DNA from: Dimorphilus gyrociliatus
Taxonomy: Eukaryota > Annelida > Polychaeta > Dinophilidae
Length of the DNA stretch: 64,000 nt
Reading direction: 5' to 3'
Assembly: GCA_904063045.1 (NCBI GenBank)
Contig: CAJFCJ010000020.1
Location: 62,001-126,000 of the forward strand
The translations under genes and the position numbers were made by a program. The notes beneath the pieces are model-generated. The model was not told where the DNA came from and did not search any database. It saw nothing but the letters and a program-made list of their open reading frames with translations. Every line of letters starts with the position of its first letter. Within the stretch, counting starts at the first letter, position 1. Positions 45,778 to 58,000 of the stretch are shown piece by piece.

Positions 45778-46876
45778 ATGATAAACGGCAATAACATGTT
45801 TACAGTCGATGAGACTCTTAATATACTAAAAAATATATTGTATATAGAAGAAAGCGATATAGAAGAATATAGAAAAGGAAAAAATCAATTGGAATTTTTA
45901 AATAAGATAATAAGATCATTTCAAGAGAATATACCCTTTCATAACATATTCGCTTTGGCATCAACAAGAAAGGCGAGGTTTGTATTCTGTATTAAATATC
46001 TTTTTTTTTTGTTTTTTAAAAGAAAAACTGTATATTATATACTATATATTTTTTATTTTTAACAAACTAGGCCTTCTTTAGATGACATTAAAACGAGAAT
46101 ACAAAATGGTTCGGGTGGCTTGTGCTTTGTTAACAACGTTGGAATATATTTTCTATTAGATTCTTTAAATTTTAATGTAAGTCTAGCATTGTCCAGTGTG
46201 TCCTCTCCGGATAATCATTTAGTTGTTTTGGTGAACATGGGAAATGAAAATAAGAGTTTAGAAAGTTCAGATAAAGTTAATTTGTAAGCTACTTTCTTTT
46301 CCATTTTTAATCAGAAATGAATAAAGTGACGATTCCTAAAATAACTGTTTCAGACTTTTAGAAAATTTCTACTTAGTAGAATGTGGATGTGGCTATCCTT
46401 CTTTCACAGCTGTACCGTTGAAAGGCCTAATTGAAGAAGGCTCTGAGAGTGAAATTTACAAGGAATCATTCTTGACGTACAAATTCGAAAGAGACGGCGA
46501 CCTAATTTTAAGAATGCATGGAAGAGGGTTCATAGAACCGAAAACTCATCAAGCCTCAAAAGGCACAGATTTCAAACGGTTCTATGATTTTCGTACAACG
46601 GCAATTAAGAGTATTGATGAATTACTTCCATATTTTGATAAAGTGTTTAACGACGAAAATGAGGCTTCTTTCATATGTAATATAAGAGCAATAAGATTCC
46701 CATCAGGCAAAGCTATTGGTATGAGGGATAATTTCCTTTTAGAAGAAGAGAATAACGTGCTAAGAACTAGAGAATTGAAAGACAATAATGATATAGTTAG
46801 ACACTTACAAATAATTTTACCAAAAATTCCACTGTCTGAATGCATTCAAGCTGTCCAAAGGCTTTATAATAATTAG
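45778..46876 (+). CDS. NAT-like: Arylamine N-acetyltransferase-like protein, three exons, 311 aa
   Basis: Exons at 45778-45977, 46071-46283 and 46354-46876. Both introns (93 and 70 bases) are phase 2 with GT..AG ends, and the joined frame is open to TAG. The order of family marks fits arylamine N-acetyltransferase: IPFHNIF (PFENL-like), GSGGLCFVNN with the nucleophile Cys85, DNHLVVLV with His116, then YLVECGCGYPSFTAVPL. The last normally reads VDAGFG, so the catalytic Asp is Glu147 here. The His-to-acid spacing is about 16 residues longer than usual because of a hydrophilic insert that spans intron 2. Family members move acetyl from acetyl-CoA to arylamines in the cytosol. With the altered triad, activity and substrate are uncertain. 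Length is near the usual 290. Confidence 0.75.
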
Positions 46877-46894
46877 ATTAACTACATAGATATA

Positions 46895-46900
46895 AATAAA
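46895..46900 (+). terminator. Candidate polyadenylation signal of the NAT-like gene
   Basis: AATAAA 19 bases after the stop codon; a second copy lies at 47030-47035. Confidence 0.5.
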
Positions 46901-48223
46901 AAAAAGACTCTAATGACTAAGTATTTTCCATTAAGCACTTGTTAATTCTTGTAAATAAGTTCCTTTATAAGTGTTATGATATGTTTGCCTTTCTCATAAA
47001 AGAAACTGTTTTGTATATCATCCTCTTTCAATAAATAACCAACATTTGTGAGTTTTAGAGATTATGGGTAAAGTTCACATGAGTATAGGTATCCTTCTTA
47101 TCTGCTACATGTGTTCTACGTAGAGAAAAAAACAACTTGCAAACATTTTCTTATTCTTTTTCTTCTTCTTTTTATTGATAAAATATTTTCCCTCGTTTTA
47201 CTTTCTTTTTTTAAACGTAAATTAAGTTTAATAGTTTCTTTTCACCTCCAAAAGGCAACTTTGAGTTATAACTTCCAACTTTGGCTTTCTCAGCAATTAC
47301 AGTTTATAAGAAGGCTTTAGATCTTACAGTAATGCAGTTAGTCGTAACGAAACGACCTAGCACTCAAGTTGTTTGCCATAAGGATGTATTCTAGACATGG
47401 AAGAGTCTTACATAACAATGGCTAATGACGAAAATTCATTTTTCTACGATAATTGAATATTTATTAAAGTATTCAAGTTAATTTATCTGATAAAAATTAT
47501 ATAAAATCATGTTTTTTATGCTAAAAGACCTTGAAAAAGTTAGTATTGTTCGCCTAGAAGATAACAAGGGGTATTTTCAAGTGTAAATGAGAAGGGTAAG
47601 ACATTTACGATCGTCAATCATCTTATAATTTAATGAATGAAAACGCTTATTATCATTATCTTTTAAAACGCCAACCTATCACTAAAGAATGCTACACAAA
47701 TGGCTTTATTAATATCTATCAATCTATATATATGATATACGTATATAGAGAAACAAAGAACTACTTAGACGACATACTGAAAGAGTAGCACTTTTATTTG
47801 TTTGGTTGTTCCCTATACTTCCTATTGGTTAAAATTAAGCGTAAAAGAGTCAATTTTTTATGCATATTTACAAAAAGAATACAGTAATTTAGGAGGCTTA
47901 TTTCTTTATTTTAAGCCTCTATTTGACAATTCATTTGTTAAATTGGAGTGTACAACTGGGACTTTGTTTTTCCCAGAAACTGACAAAGTGTTGAATATCA
48001 ATTAATTTGTATTTTATTTCTTTCACATTCTATGCTTTTTTTTATGTTTTGTTTAATTATAAAGCTTCCTATTGAGTTAAACAACAAAAGATGTAAAAAA
48101 TGGAGTTATCTTTTACTAATTTACGACAAAAAGATATAGAGAAATTGTTAAATTTTAAACGAAAAAATGGATTTTGATCAGTAAATAATTACTCTTTTTC
48201 GTTTTATAGAGGACGAACAACGA

Positions 48224-48246
48224 GGAGAGAGAGAGAGAGAGAGAGA
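48224..48246. repeat. (GA)n microsatellite
   Basis: Perfect GA tract. Confidence 0.9.
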
Positions 48247-50611
48247 TAAAGTGATAGAAATGATAGAGAGCTAGGTAATTAACGGAAATTGTCCTTTATC
48301 TTTGAAATGCGAGACGTAGGGAAAATGATTAGAATACTTTAAATTTGTTTAGGAAATTAATCAAAAAATCGATAATTTTTTAATTATCTTGCATTGATTA
48401 GTTATAAGGTAAATGATATTAAGGAAGTAGTTTAAAAATCACATTAATTACGTGATAAAAAATATTCTCCATAGTCTATAGACCCTAATAGGCAAAACAT
48501 TATAATATTTGCCGTGTAAACCTAGACGTCGAATGGTACAGCAACTATCCTTGTTGGTAAAAATTGTATATTATATCCTGATGACAATAGCTATTTTCTT
48601 TGATAGTATACAGTATAAGGGTAAAATAAGCTTTCTAGCATTTTTAAGACGTTTGAGCCTTTTTAATATGTCTTTTTCAATTCTTGAGGTCAGATTGAAG
48701 AACTTTAAGAAAGGCCAAGTAAGATTAAATCAAGATGAAGAGGAAAATTTTACTCTTGTTCATATAAGAGCTTTGAAATGAAGGAATTATAAGAATATAA
48801 TTCTAGAGTTTTCCATTTTTCTCTAATAAAACATTCAAAGAGTACTTTCAAGTCTTTAAATAATCTTACTTAACAAGACTCGATAGTAAGTAATATAAAA
48901 GCACTAAGTCAAGTGTGAATCGATAATAAGATCGGGCAGACGTCTACCAGAGCAGATAACATTGCCGTATAAATAGATTGAATTCGAGGTAAAGCTTTTT
49001 ATAGATACTTTTTTTAAAATGCCATCATTAAATGGATTTACTCTCACATCCTAGCGACACTGTTTAAACAAGACAAACTTTACATAGTCTTCATTCCAAT
49101 ACTTTCCAACAGATGGCGTGAATGAATTGAGAGGAATGTCTTAGAAGGAGGAAGTAATACTTTAATTACATAGTTATACACTTTGAATATACAGTAGCAT
49201 GTGCGATAATATTTACCAGCAAATAAACAACTGAATAAGGGATAAACACATACATACAGCATATATCTTTTCAAATATATTACAACAGTATAGATGAATT
49301 TATAAATATTCGTACAACAGCACAAAGATGTAAGAAAAATTATAACAACTAATGGATGATTAGATTAAAGAGATAGATAAAAGAAAGTGTGTGACACAAT
49401 TTTTACTGCAATATTTTTGTTGGAAGGATAAAAATCGATTCACATCAATTTATCACTTCGTGACATATTCTAAGTGCCCTAACTAAGATGATAAAATATA
49501 AGCTTAGAAGAAATTTTCGATCTCAATGTCAGCTAGATTTATTAAACTCGACTTCTTTTCAATGAACGAACTAAACGAAAGAATAAAAATCACTTTTCTT
49601 TTTTTTTTATTTAAAAAAACAAGTTTCTCCTAAAAATAGAGTTTTCAATTAAAGTTCTAAAATTAATTAAATAACCAAAACAACTCTAATTTCAAAGTAA
49701 TTTATAGTTCATTTCTTAGTACCACTTGGAATATTTTTATATATAGATAAAATACATTATAAAAGGAAGAGAGAAAGATAGAGAGGAGGAGCAGGGGCAG
49801 GAGCAGAAGGAGGTAGAGCAATCAGAGTCATTCATAAGAGTATTAGTACAAAACTTCTTCATCAACTAAGTTTCTTTTCAATTCTGCTGTGCTTACACAT
49901 TTCGCTATTTTTACCTTCCTTTTTACTAGCAATAAGAAAAAGCTGACCTATAATTACTTTAACAATATTCAACTTCATAATTATACGTTACATATGTTTT
50001 TTTAAATAAGATATATCCAATTTCATTTTGTTTACTATTGACAATTTTTAACATTGAATGAGAACAATCTATTGTATTTTACTGTATAATTCTTATTAAA
50101 TAACTAAAAGTTAGAGGATTAGATAGAAATATATTAGGGTTAACTGCGTAATGCGAACCGGTAGAAAAGTTTATCTTATCTGATGTAAATCGACTGCCTA
50201 AGATTGATATACCGTACTTGAGTTAATTTGTTTGTCGAAATGGTTTACAAAGATCTTTTATTACGTAAGGACTAAAAAGATAGGGTTAATAACCAAAGTA
50301 TATGAAAGGATGACAGAATGTTTTTGTACATGTCTTTTTATATTTTCATTTTTGTAATATTGGTTTTTTATATCTGTTTATGCGGTAATTAGTGTTATTA
50401 TTTAGCAAATGGTCTATAATTTACATAAAATCAATAGGAATGGGATCCTTTTTCAATTTCTTTCCCAAGTGATTTGAGATAATATTTGGAAACGTAACAA
50501 TAAGTTATTATTTGTACAACCGTCTATGTACTTTTTTCTAAGGGCTTTTTAAGTAAAGATATGATTTAAGCTTGATGAAAAATCCTCCAGATTTATTATG
50601 TTTTCCTTAAA

Positions 50612-50801
50612 TTATTCCAGTGCATCTTCAAGATAGGAAAGGAGATACCGTTGCTGTTGAAGAAGATTCATAGATATCTGGTCATTTGTTTTCAGGTTAC
50701 ATTCCATGGAATTTCTCATCGGTCCAATGAAATCTCTAGCTAACCAGATGTTGTGTACTATTGTATGGCTAATAATTTCACGCGTTAAAGAACGTCTATA
50801 C
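50612..50801 (-). CDS. Likely terminal exon of an unrecognised gene (62 codons)
   Basis: On the minus strand, AAAATACAG at 50802 is followed by one codon-completing G and 62 open codons ending in TAA at 50612. The peptide (RREIISHTIVHNIW-like start, then ARDFIGPMRNSMEC and NLLQQQRYLLSYLEDALE) has balanced composition and a helical, Gln/Leu-rich end, unlike translated AT-rich spacer. The frame has no ATG near its start and meets a stop just upstream, so it must be entered by splicing in phase 2. I could not find the preceding exon between 50.9 and 54.6 kb and do not recognise the family. Confidence 0.45.
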
Positions 50802-53800
50802 CTGTATTTTAATTTATAAATATATGGTGAATGTTACTAAAATTATCATATAACTTTCAAATTATATATCATTAATTAACTTAATAATATACAGAAAGAA
50901 TCATAAAATGTCAATACTCCAATCATTATCTCAACTAATACTAGCGCCATCTGTTGTTTATTTTGTGAATAGCAGGAACTTAACGAGCAAATCGACCAAT
51001 CTATAGTTTAAACAAATATAAAAGGATCACAAATACATATCATTTTAACAATTATCATCAATAGAGCACAACAATAGTAAATTCATCGCTTTGTTCTCTT
51101 TGAATTATGATATTTAAAGCAAAGTTAAATTTATCTCTAGAGAACTTAGGCTATTTTCAGAAGTGTATGCAGCAATTAAAGTTATAAAAAATTTAAGTTA
51201 TTTATAAAAGCTGTATAGAATTGTCACTTTCATCCTCAATTTTAATCCAAAAGCCAAATTAAGTTAACATAAATCTTCAATTTAATGAGAGTAAACCGTA
51301 AGACAGACTTGAAAGTCCAATTTCTTTTTGACGAATTGAAAACAACATTAAGATTTTAACGTTAAAAGAGTAGAATACAAAATCAAATTCTACAAAGAAG
51401 GACATTGATATATGGAATTAATAGAGTCTAGAAAATACAGAAAAGACATAAATGTAATTTATAACTTTTAATTTCATTTATCATGTTTTAGGAATTATAT
51501 CATTGATCTAAGCAAGGCAAATATATATGTAAATTACTTAGAAATCTAGCAAAATCATTTCAGCCTATTAACTTTACCTAGGTTATCTAATTTATGGATA
51601 TAAATTTTTAGATTTAGGAATTCTATATGTCAAACTTTCCTTACAAGTTAAAGAAATTCCCATCTGGTAGAAATCTCGAATAGATGCTTCTAGTTTTCAT
51701 TTCGTTCCATTTATTTTAAGGTGACATTCTGATTGATATACGTAATAGGTTACAGCTAAACAACTAACGGAATTGATACAAATATTTAAACATTGTTCCT
51801 TATTTTGATAGCCGTAGATATCAGTCATCGTGGAATTATCATTAATTTTATTGAAGAATTTACTAATGGTAATCGTATAATTGACTATAATAAGAAAAAC
51901 AAAAGTATTAGCAATAATTTAATAAATAATTGACAAATAAGGGAAATAATTACATTGAAAGCTATCACAACGATTTATAAACTGTATGACAGATAATACA
52001 ACGTTAACAATCTGTATCGTTATCTAGTATGCCAAGGTTTTAAGTATTTTAACAAATTTGTTACAAAACATTCTTCCAACAACCAATACGGCGCCATAGA
52101 GTTAAATATAGAAAAAACGTTATTTTGCGAGTTAATATAGTTTAAAGAGTGATAAAACTTAAATTGTGTCAAAGCTATAAAATCTTGGTATGTTACACTA
52201 ATTGAAGTGAAGAGAGAAATAAAAATGTGATACATTGGTGTCAATACCAATCTACTCGGCAAACAATTTAAGATACAAGGTGTTAACAGACTATGCAAAT
52301 AACAATAGTTTCCTTTATATTAACTATTATTTAATTAATTTTGTTGGAAGGTTTAGAATTTTTACGACATATTCATTATTTAAACATAGACTATTTTATC
52401 TACATTAATTATGTAAGAGGTATAGAAATATAGCGAAACGATAAGGTATTTCTTAGTAATACTCTACTATTTTATATAAATAATAAAAGAAATCTATTAA
52501 ATATTGCCTTTCCACTCTGTTTCCACCTCTACCCCCTCCCAACTAAACCTGTCTGGCCTCTTTTACGCACCAAGTTGTCTGAAATGAGGTGTGATGATGA
52601 AAAATTACGTCTAATCTAACGTATGATAACAATAACAGCTCTAATTAGAGATCATTAAAAGCGTGTTATTTTAAAATTATAAGAGGAATATAAGTTGTAC
52701 TTAGCCTGTAATACTAGTACTAATAGAGTTCAATTGAATTATAATGTAAACTTGGCTGGAAATCAGTCTATTTACGGTAGAATTAACATAATAAATTACC
52801 ATTGTAACAGTTTCAATACAATTTTTCACCTGTTAATAATTTCCACCTTTATTTACTTAAATTTAATTAGTTTAACAGATTGCTTAAAGCCTTAGTACCT
52901 TATCTTTACCCCATGTAGTTTTGAATGTCAAAATGGCAATAATTAATTTAATTATATTGTAGAGTAATAGTACATTCTTTTTAAAATAAAAAACATGTTT
53001 TCAATTTCAGTAATCCCTTACTAAGCATTTCTCTTAGCTAATTTGCAGTTTATTAAGTTTATTTTGCTTTTTTTTATTATTATTAGATAATAATTTTTTA
53101 GAAAGTAATAGCATACTTTGTCCTTTGTGTAGCTTTAAAATAAAAAAAATGTAGGTGGCGACAGCTACGTATATTTTTGCATGTGATATCCGACAGATGG
53201 AGATAAATCGATTGAAGTTATGCCGATAATTTCTAAGATGTATATTAAAAGAATGATAGATTATGAACATAACTGTAACATATGGATAAAGGTGACATAA
53301 AGCAAAAATAATAAAGACTATAATTCACTTAAGGATAAATATTGCACGTAGAAAGTCAAAAAATTTGCATATTGCCAATGAATTATAGTCTATAAAAATC
53401 CTTCAAATATTTAGTAATGGATTCAATATAAATGCCTATTTTGTAACAAAGTTTTGAGTGATATTTCCATTCGTCTCTATAAAAGAAACGATTAGACCTA
53501 ATGGTATTGTAAGAAAGTAAATCTGTATAGAGTATTTTGCGGAATAAGCTATTAGTTTACATTTACTCAGGCTAGTTTTTCACGCGTTAAATCCGTAAAA
53601 TCGTGCGTAGGTTTAGAAGGCGAATATAATACCATTGTCGTCCCATAGCATCTCAAGCGTTCTGCTTAAATCCCCATTCTCCTGCCTAATAAACCGAAAA
53701 GTAAAACATCATTATAACTTCTTAGTAAGGGACGCTTATCCATATTGAAAATATTTAGGATCAAAGCTTCGAAAACAAATATTTGATGTTATCGATAGCA

Positions 53801-55000
53801 TCTGAATTTTGTCAAGTATCAAATGCAGTTTTCTACTAGTTCTCACACCAATCTTTGTACATGATTTTAAAGGAGACGCCGTCAAGATATTGTATACTCT
53901 ATATTCATTACATGTTTACTTTCGGCGTTCAAATCCCCTGCTTTTAAAGCGACATAGTTCTTTACTTAAAAAATTCATTCTAGTAGAAACTATTGAACCA
54001 AAATGAATGAAAATAAGAAGCTTTTCCATCATTTTTCTGTTTAAGAAAACTTGTCTAAGCTATACATTTTCTAAGTAGTAATTTGAAAGTATTTCATACG
54101 TACCTATAAGGTATAGGTATACTTTCTCGGTCACGTGACATATCTCATTAAACTCCTACTGAGCAGCTCCCATCTTTAAAATGATATTTACCCCAACGAG
54201 TGTTTTTCATGCATATGCCTCGGCTCATCAATTTATACATATATAATTTATAAAAACTAATTGTTTAACGATAAAATAAGCGAAATGCCAAAAGTAAGGA
54301 ATTCTTCTCAAATTAAAATCATATCTTTCGTTTTTCTTGAACCGTAGAAAAAAGCAATTTCTTCGGTTCACCACGAACGCCCTCTCCTCCACCCCTCCTA
54401 TCAAAGTGTACGTCACATTAATATTGTTATGTAATCCCAATGGTAAGATTTGGACCGGGAGGCGTTCATATTTTAACATCTGTCCTACAATTACAATAAA
54501 TTTAGATAAAAATCAGTCGTCTACAGATAAAGAAGATTTAGAGTACTCCACTTGATTTCGAATTCATCAAAATTATCTATAGGGAATGAATAAAGAAATT
54601 AGAACAATTAAGAAAGTTTTCATTAATTAAGTTAGATTCCTTTTAACCTTCCCCGAAAAGTAATTATCATCAGACAGTCTATTGTTTAAGCTGAAAATAT
54701 GATTAAACATTCATTATTGGGTAATCTGAAACCTTGCTTAGGGCAATCTTTAGTACGGAGAGGGTAAATTCTCTTTAAATTCTTTAACTACCGGTGTTAC
54801 ATAACCTAGTTAATCAATCAATTGTTAAGTTTTCATAGTGGAGGAAAAAACAGATTCAACGAAAAATGCTATGTTACGCAAATTTATTTCAAAGAGACGC
54901 CCTTTTAAGTATACGTTCAATAAATGACCGATTTAAGCACGTTTAATTTAAATGTGAACTCTATTATACAACGAACAAAAAAATAAACTGGAACAAAGCC
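50802..55000. other. Spacer, possible intron of an unknown minus-strand gene
   Basis: No confident exon. It holds AGATGG-type motifs at 50939-50956 and 53189-53204, and an E-box near 54133. A short minus-strand ATG frame before a GTAAAT donor near 54185-54226 could be a first exon, but its phase does not match the exon ending at 50612. Confidence 0.4.
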
Positions 55001-58000
55001 GTTTTCAACTCTTCAATAATACTCCCTATTCTCTTCTTTTTTTCTTTTCTTCTCTTTTTTTATATAAATTTCGAGGGGGGTTACAGATCGTTTGTTCAAT
55101 GTATTTGAGGGGAATCGGTTAATTAGTGGCAATTTTCACCGCACGTATTGGTCGCACATGATATTTAATATCTAATTACAGTTTTGTAGGGTCGGGTGAT
55201 GACAGACCCTTCAAAAGCAAAAAATCACAAAAAAAACCTCCATCTGCTTAGAGAACAGCTTTTTTTTGGGAGAAGGTTTTGCGAAGACGAGATTGCTTTA
55301 TTCCTCCTTCACCCCCTGCTTACTATTTCTTTTTAAGTAGCCTGAAAGCGACCGAATAAGCGATATGAAGAGTAAATAACCACCAATAACGGGATCAACA
55401 GCAACAAAAAGGGTAGGCCGATGGGTGTCAAGACCTTTGTACATTAATACGCCTTATTCAAATAAGTATGTTTGCGTGAGTTCGGCATACTTCAATGATA
55501 GAAAACTTTTCGTGTGCCAGATGACGGCGTTTCAATTTGAAAAATTACTCGTATTTTCTTTTGACGCCTACCCAGATTGCCTTATCGGACATCCCCGTAT
55601 GTCCCTTTACGAGCATTGTATAATTAATGCATTGAAAACTCGTCGAACGCACCTGCCCTTTTTTAATATGCTAGGATAACGACAATGAAAGGAGGAGGAG
55701 GAGAAGATGGGGATGGACCAAGGGGGGGAATGAGATGAGGGGATATAAGATAAACGAATATAATGCAGTTGATTACCTAATATCACTTTACAGTGTCGAG
55801 TTTTTGGAGAAAAACACCTGCTTTCATAAGCGATTACGTGAACTTACGTTGAAAATAGTTCGTTTGGGGAGGCGTATCTCTTTCTCATCTCTAACGCTTA
55901 ATTCGTTTTGTTTGATTTGATAAAGTCGAATTGTTTTCGTTAAGTGAAATGCTGTGCCGTTTGGGATTTAATGAACACTGGGAAAACTTTGCTGAAAAAA
56001 AGGTCTAACGACGCCGCTAAAACGCTTTACAACCGCTTCCGAACGTCTTAAACAAAAGCGACGGCCCACTTCAAAGAGAAACTTAACCTGCCGTACAAAC
56101 AATACAATCTAGTGCTTTTCAAATATAAACAACTTTTAACACATTTCGGACTTGGTTGATTTTGGAATTTTCACAAACAATACGATTCGTTGTAAAGAGT
56201 AGGGTTAACCGAACAAAAATTTACGATCGTCAACCTTTCAACGCCTAGCTAGCCGCGAGTGGGGAAAGAGAAAAAATCCCTTAAGATTAAAAATAAACGA
56301 CGACACAAGGACCGACTTGTTTGGAAAATATGGCGGTCAGTTTTTCTGGACCAGGTGGACGGACGTACTGAAGTAGTTTGGTACACATCCGACACACTTT
56401 TTGACATATAATACACCGTTAACACTTTGTATGGCCCTATTCGAATCACTTTTGTCTGTTTGCTTATGCGATCTACACCGGACTTTATTAAATATTCTTA
56501 AGATTCTCTTCAGGATCACCAATCCCACACTCTTTGAATCTTACCGTTTACTTCTTCTAACCGCCCACCGCCCATCACTCTTTATTCAAGAATACCGCGT
56601 AACCAAACAGATGCGCTATGTAAAATTGAAAATTTCTAGGGGGGGCGTGAACAAGCTTTACCGGGTTTGTTACCGAATTTTGCATGAATTCGCTATAAAA
56701 CTGTCCTTTCTGAATATTTATTTACTCAGTGGATTATTTACGTGAAAATAATTTTACGCCCAAACGCGTTAAAGACAAATGTTTTTACAGTCGTATAAAC
56801 GCTAAGACAAACAAACAATAAAACGATTAATAGATCGTAAACTACTCATCCCCGAATCCCGACGAGTGACATTTTATAAGCGTCTCTTCGGCCATTGCAA
56901 ATATTCCGAGGGTTATTAACGACACTTGACGCTAATTTATGATGGGCAAGGGATAACGTTTCTCTAAATCATATGATCAATAAAAGATAGCGATACGACC
57001 ATCATCGGATTTTTGTCAAAAAAGGCGGGCAGCTATCTCATTTCCCAGATTTAACCGTCGAAGATCACGTGCCTCACGTAGACGTCATTAGGACAATGGC
57101 GACGCCGGTCGTCGGCACGCGTAAAGGGTTACCGCCTTTTTTTACGGCATTTTACATACGGCGTAACAAAGGGAACAGGAGCCGTTGACCGTTTGTAATT
57201 ATCACGCTCACGAATCTTTTTTTCGTTGTAATTAGATATACTACAATTTTCCAGCGGAACGTTTTTAATTCGAATGACGTCGACTTTGATACGCGCGCCC
57301 ATTTAAGCCGGGTATAGTTTCCAAAGTCGATCTAGTTTCGTCCGATTGAGTACCGATAGCGCAAAAAGAGAAGATATTTCTCATAGTTAAAAGAAAAAAA
57401 CGGCGTTTTCTTCCCATTCTCTTTCTTCCCTTCCCCCTAGCCTTTAACTTCTCCTATTTCAGAAAATAATAAAAAAAACTTCTTCTTCGTCTTTCTTCCT
57501 TCCTTTTTTTTCCTTTGTATATCCTTATCTTGACCATCTAAGAATATCTTCGTTCAATTGTTTGGGGGAATAAAACGTCCGTAATTTAGCTCGTCGTTGC
57601 GTCTATTCACTCAATTACATTGAAACGATTTGAAATAGTAGTGTATAGATTCTTTTCTTCAAGGCAAAATGTCGTGATTCTCCACCCCCCACTTACATTT
57701 CCTCCCATTTCTTCCTCCTCCTCTCGCCGTCAAATTTCTGTAACTCCCCTTTTATTTTGGAAAGGTAAAAAATTGACATCTCCAACGCTTCCGTCATAGC
57801 CGTCGGTTAGTTGAACCTTAGCTGGTGGCCGGAGTTGTCTTCCCCTCCTCCCAAAATCTTATTGTACGCCCTTCTGCTCTAATGATTGCAGGCCTAACGG
57901 CTACAATAAGGCCGACCCTTCGGGTAGCTTGACATCTCAGTCAGGAAGCTGTGCTTATCTGAGAAAGTAATAGGACAGTAATTAGTACAGTTAGTGTTCT

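Larger units (their letters stand above)
46877..50611. other. Gene-poor spacer
   Basis: AT-rich, with a GA tract at 48224-48246 and an AGATGGCG-type motif at 49106-49120. A short open frame at 48533-48781 (+) has an ATG but no other support. Confidence 0.5.

Noticed and set aside
52020-52298. 92-codon minus-strand frame
   Set aside because: No ATG start, AT-biased codons and no partner exon in phase.
56401-56745. 114-codon plus-strand frame
   Set aside because: Low-complexity, hydrophobic translation of AT-rich sequence with no splice or family support.
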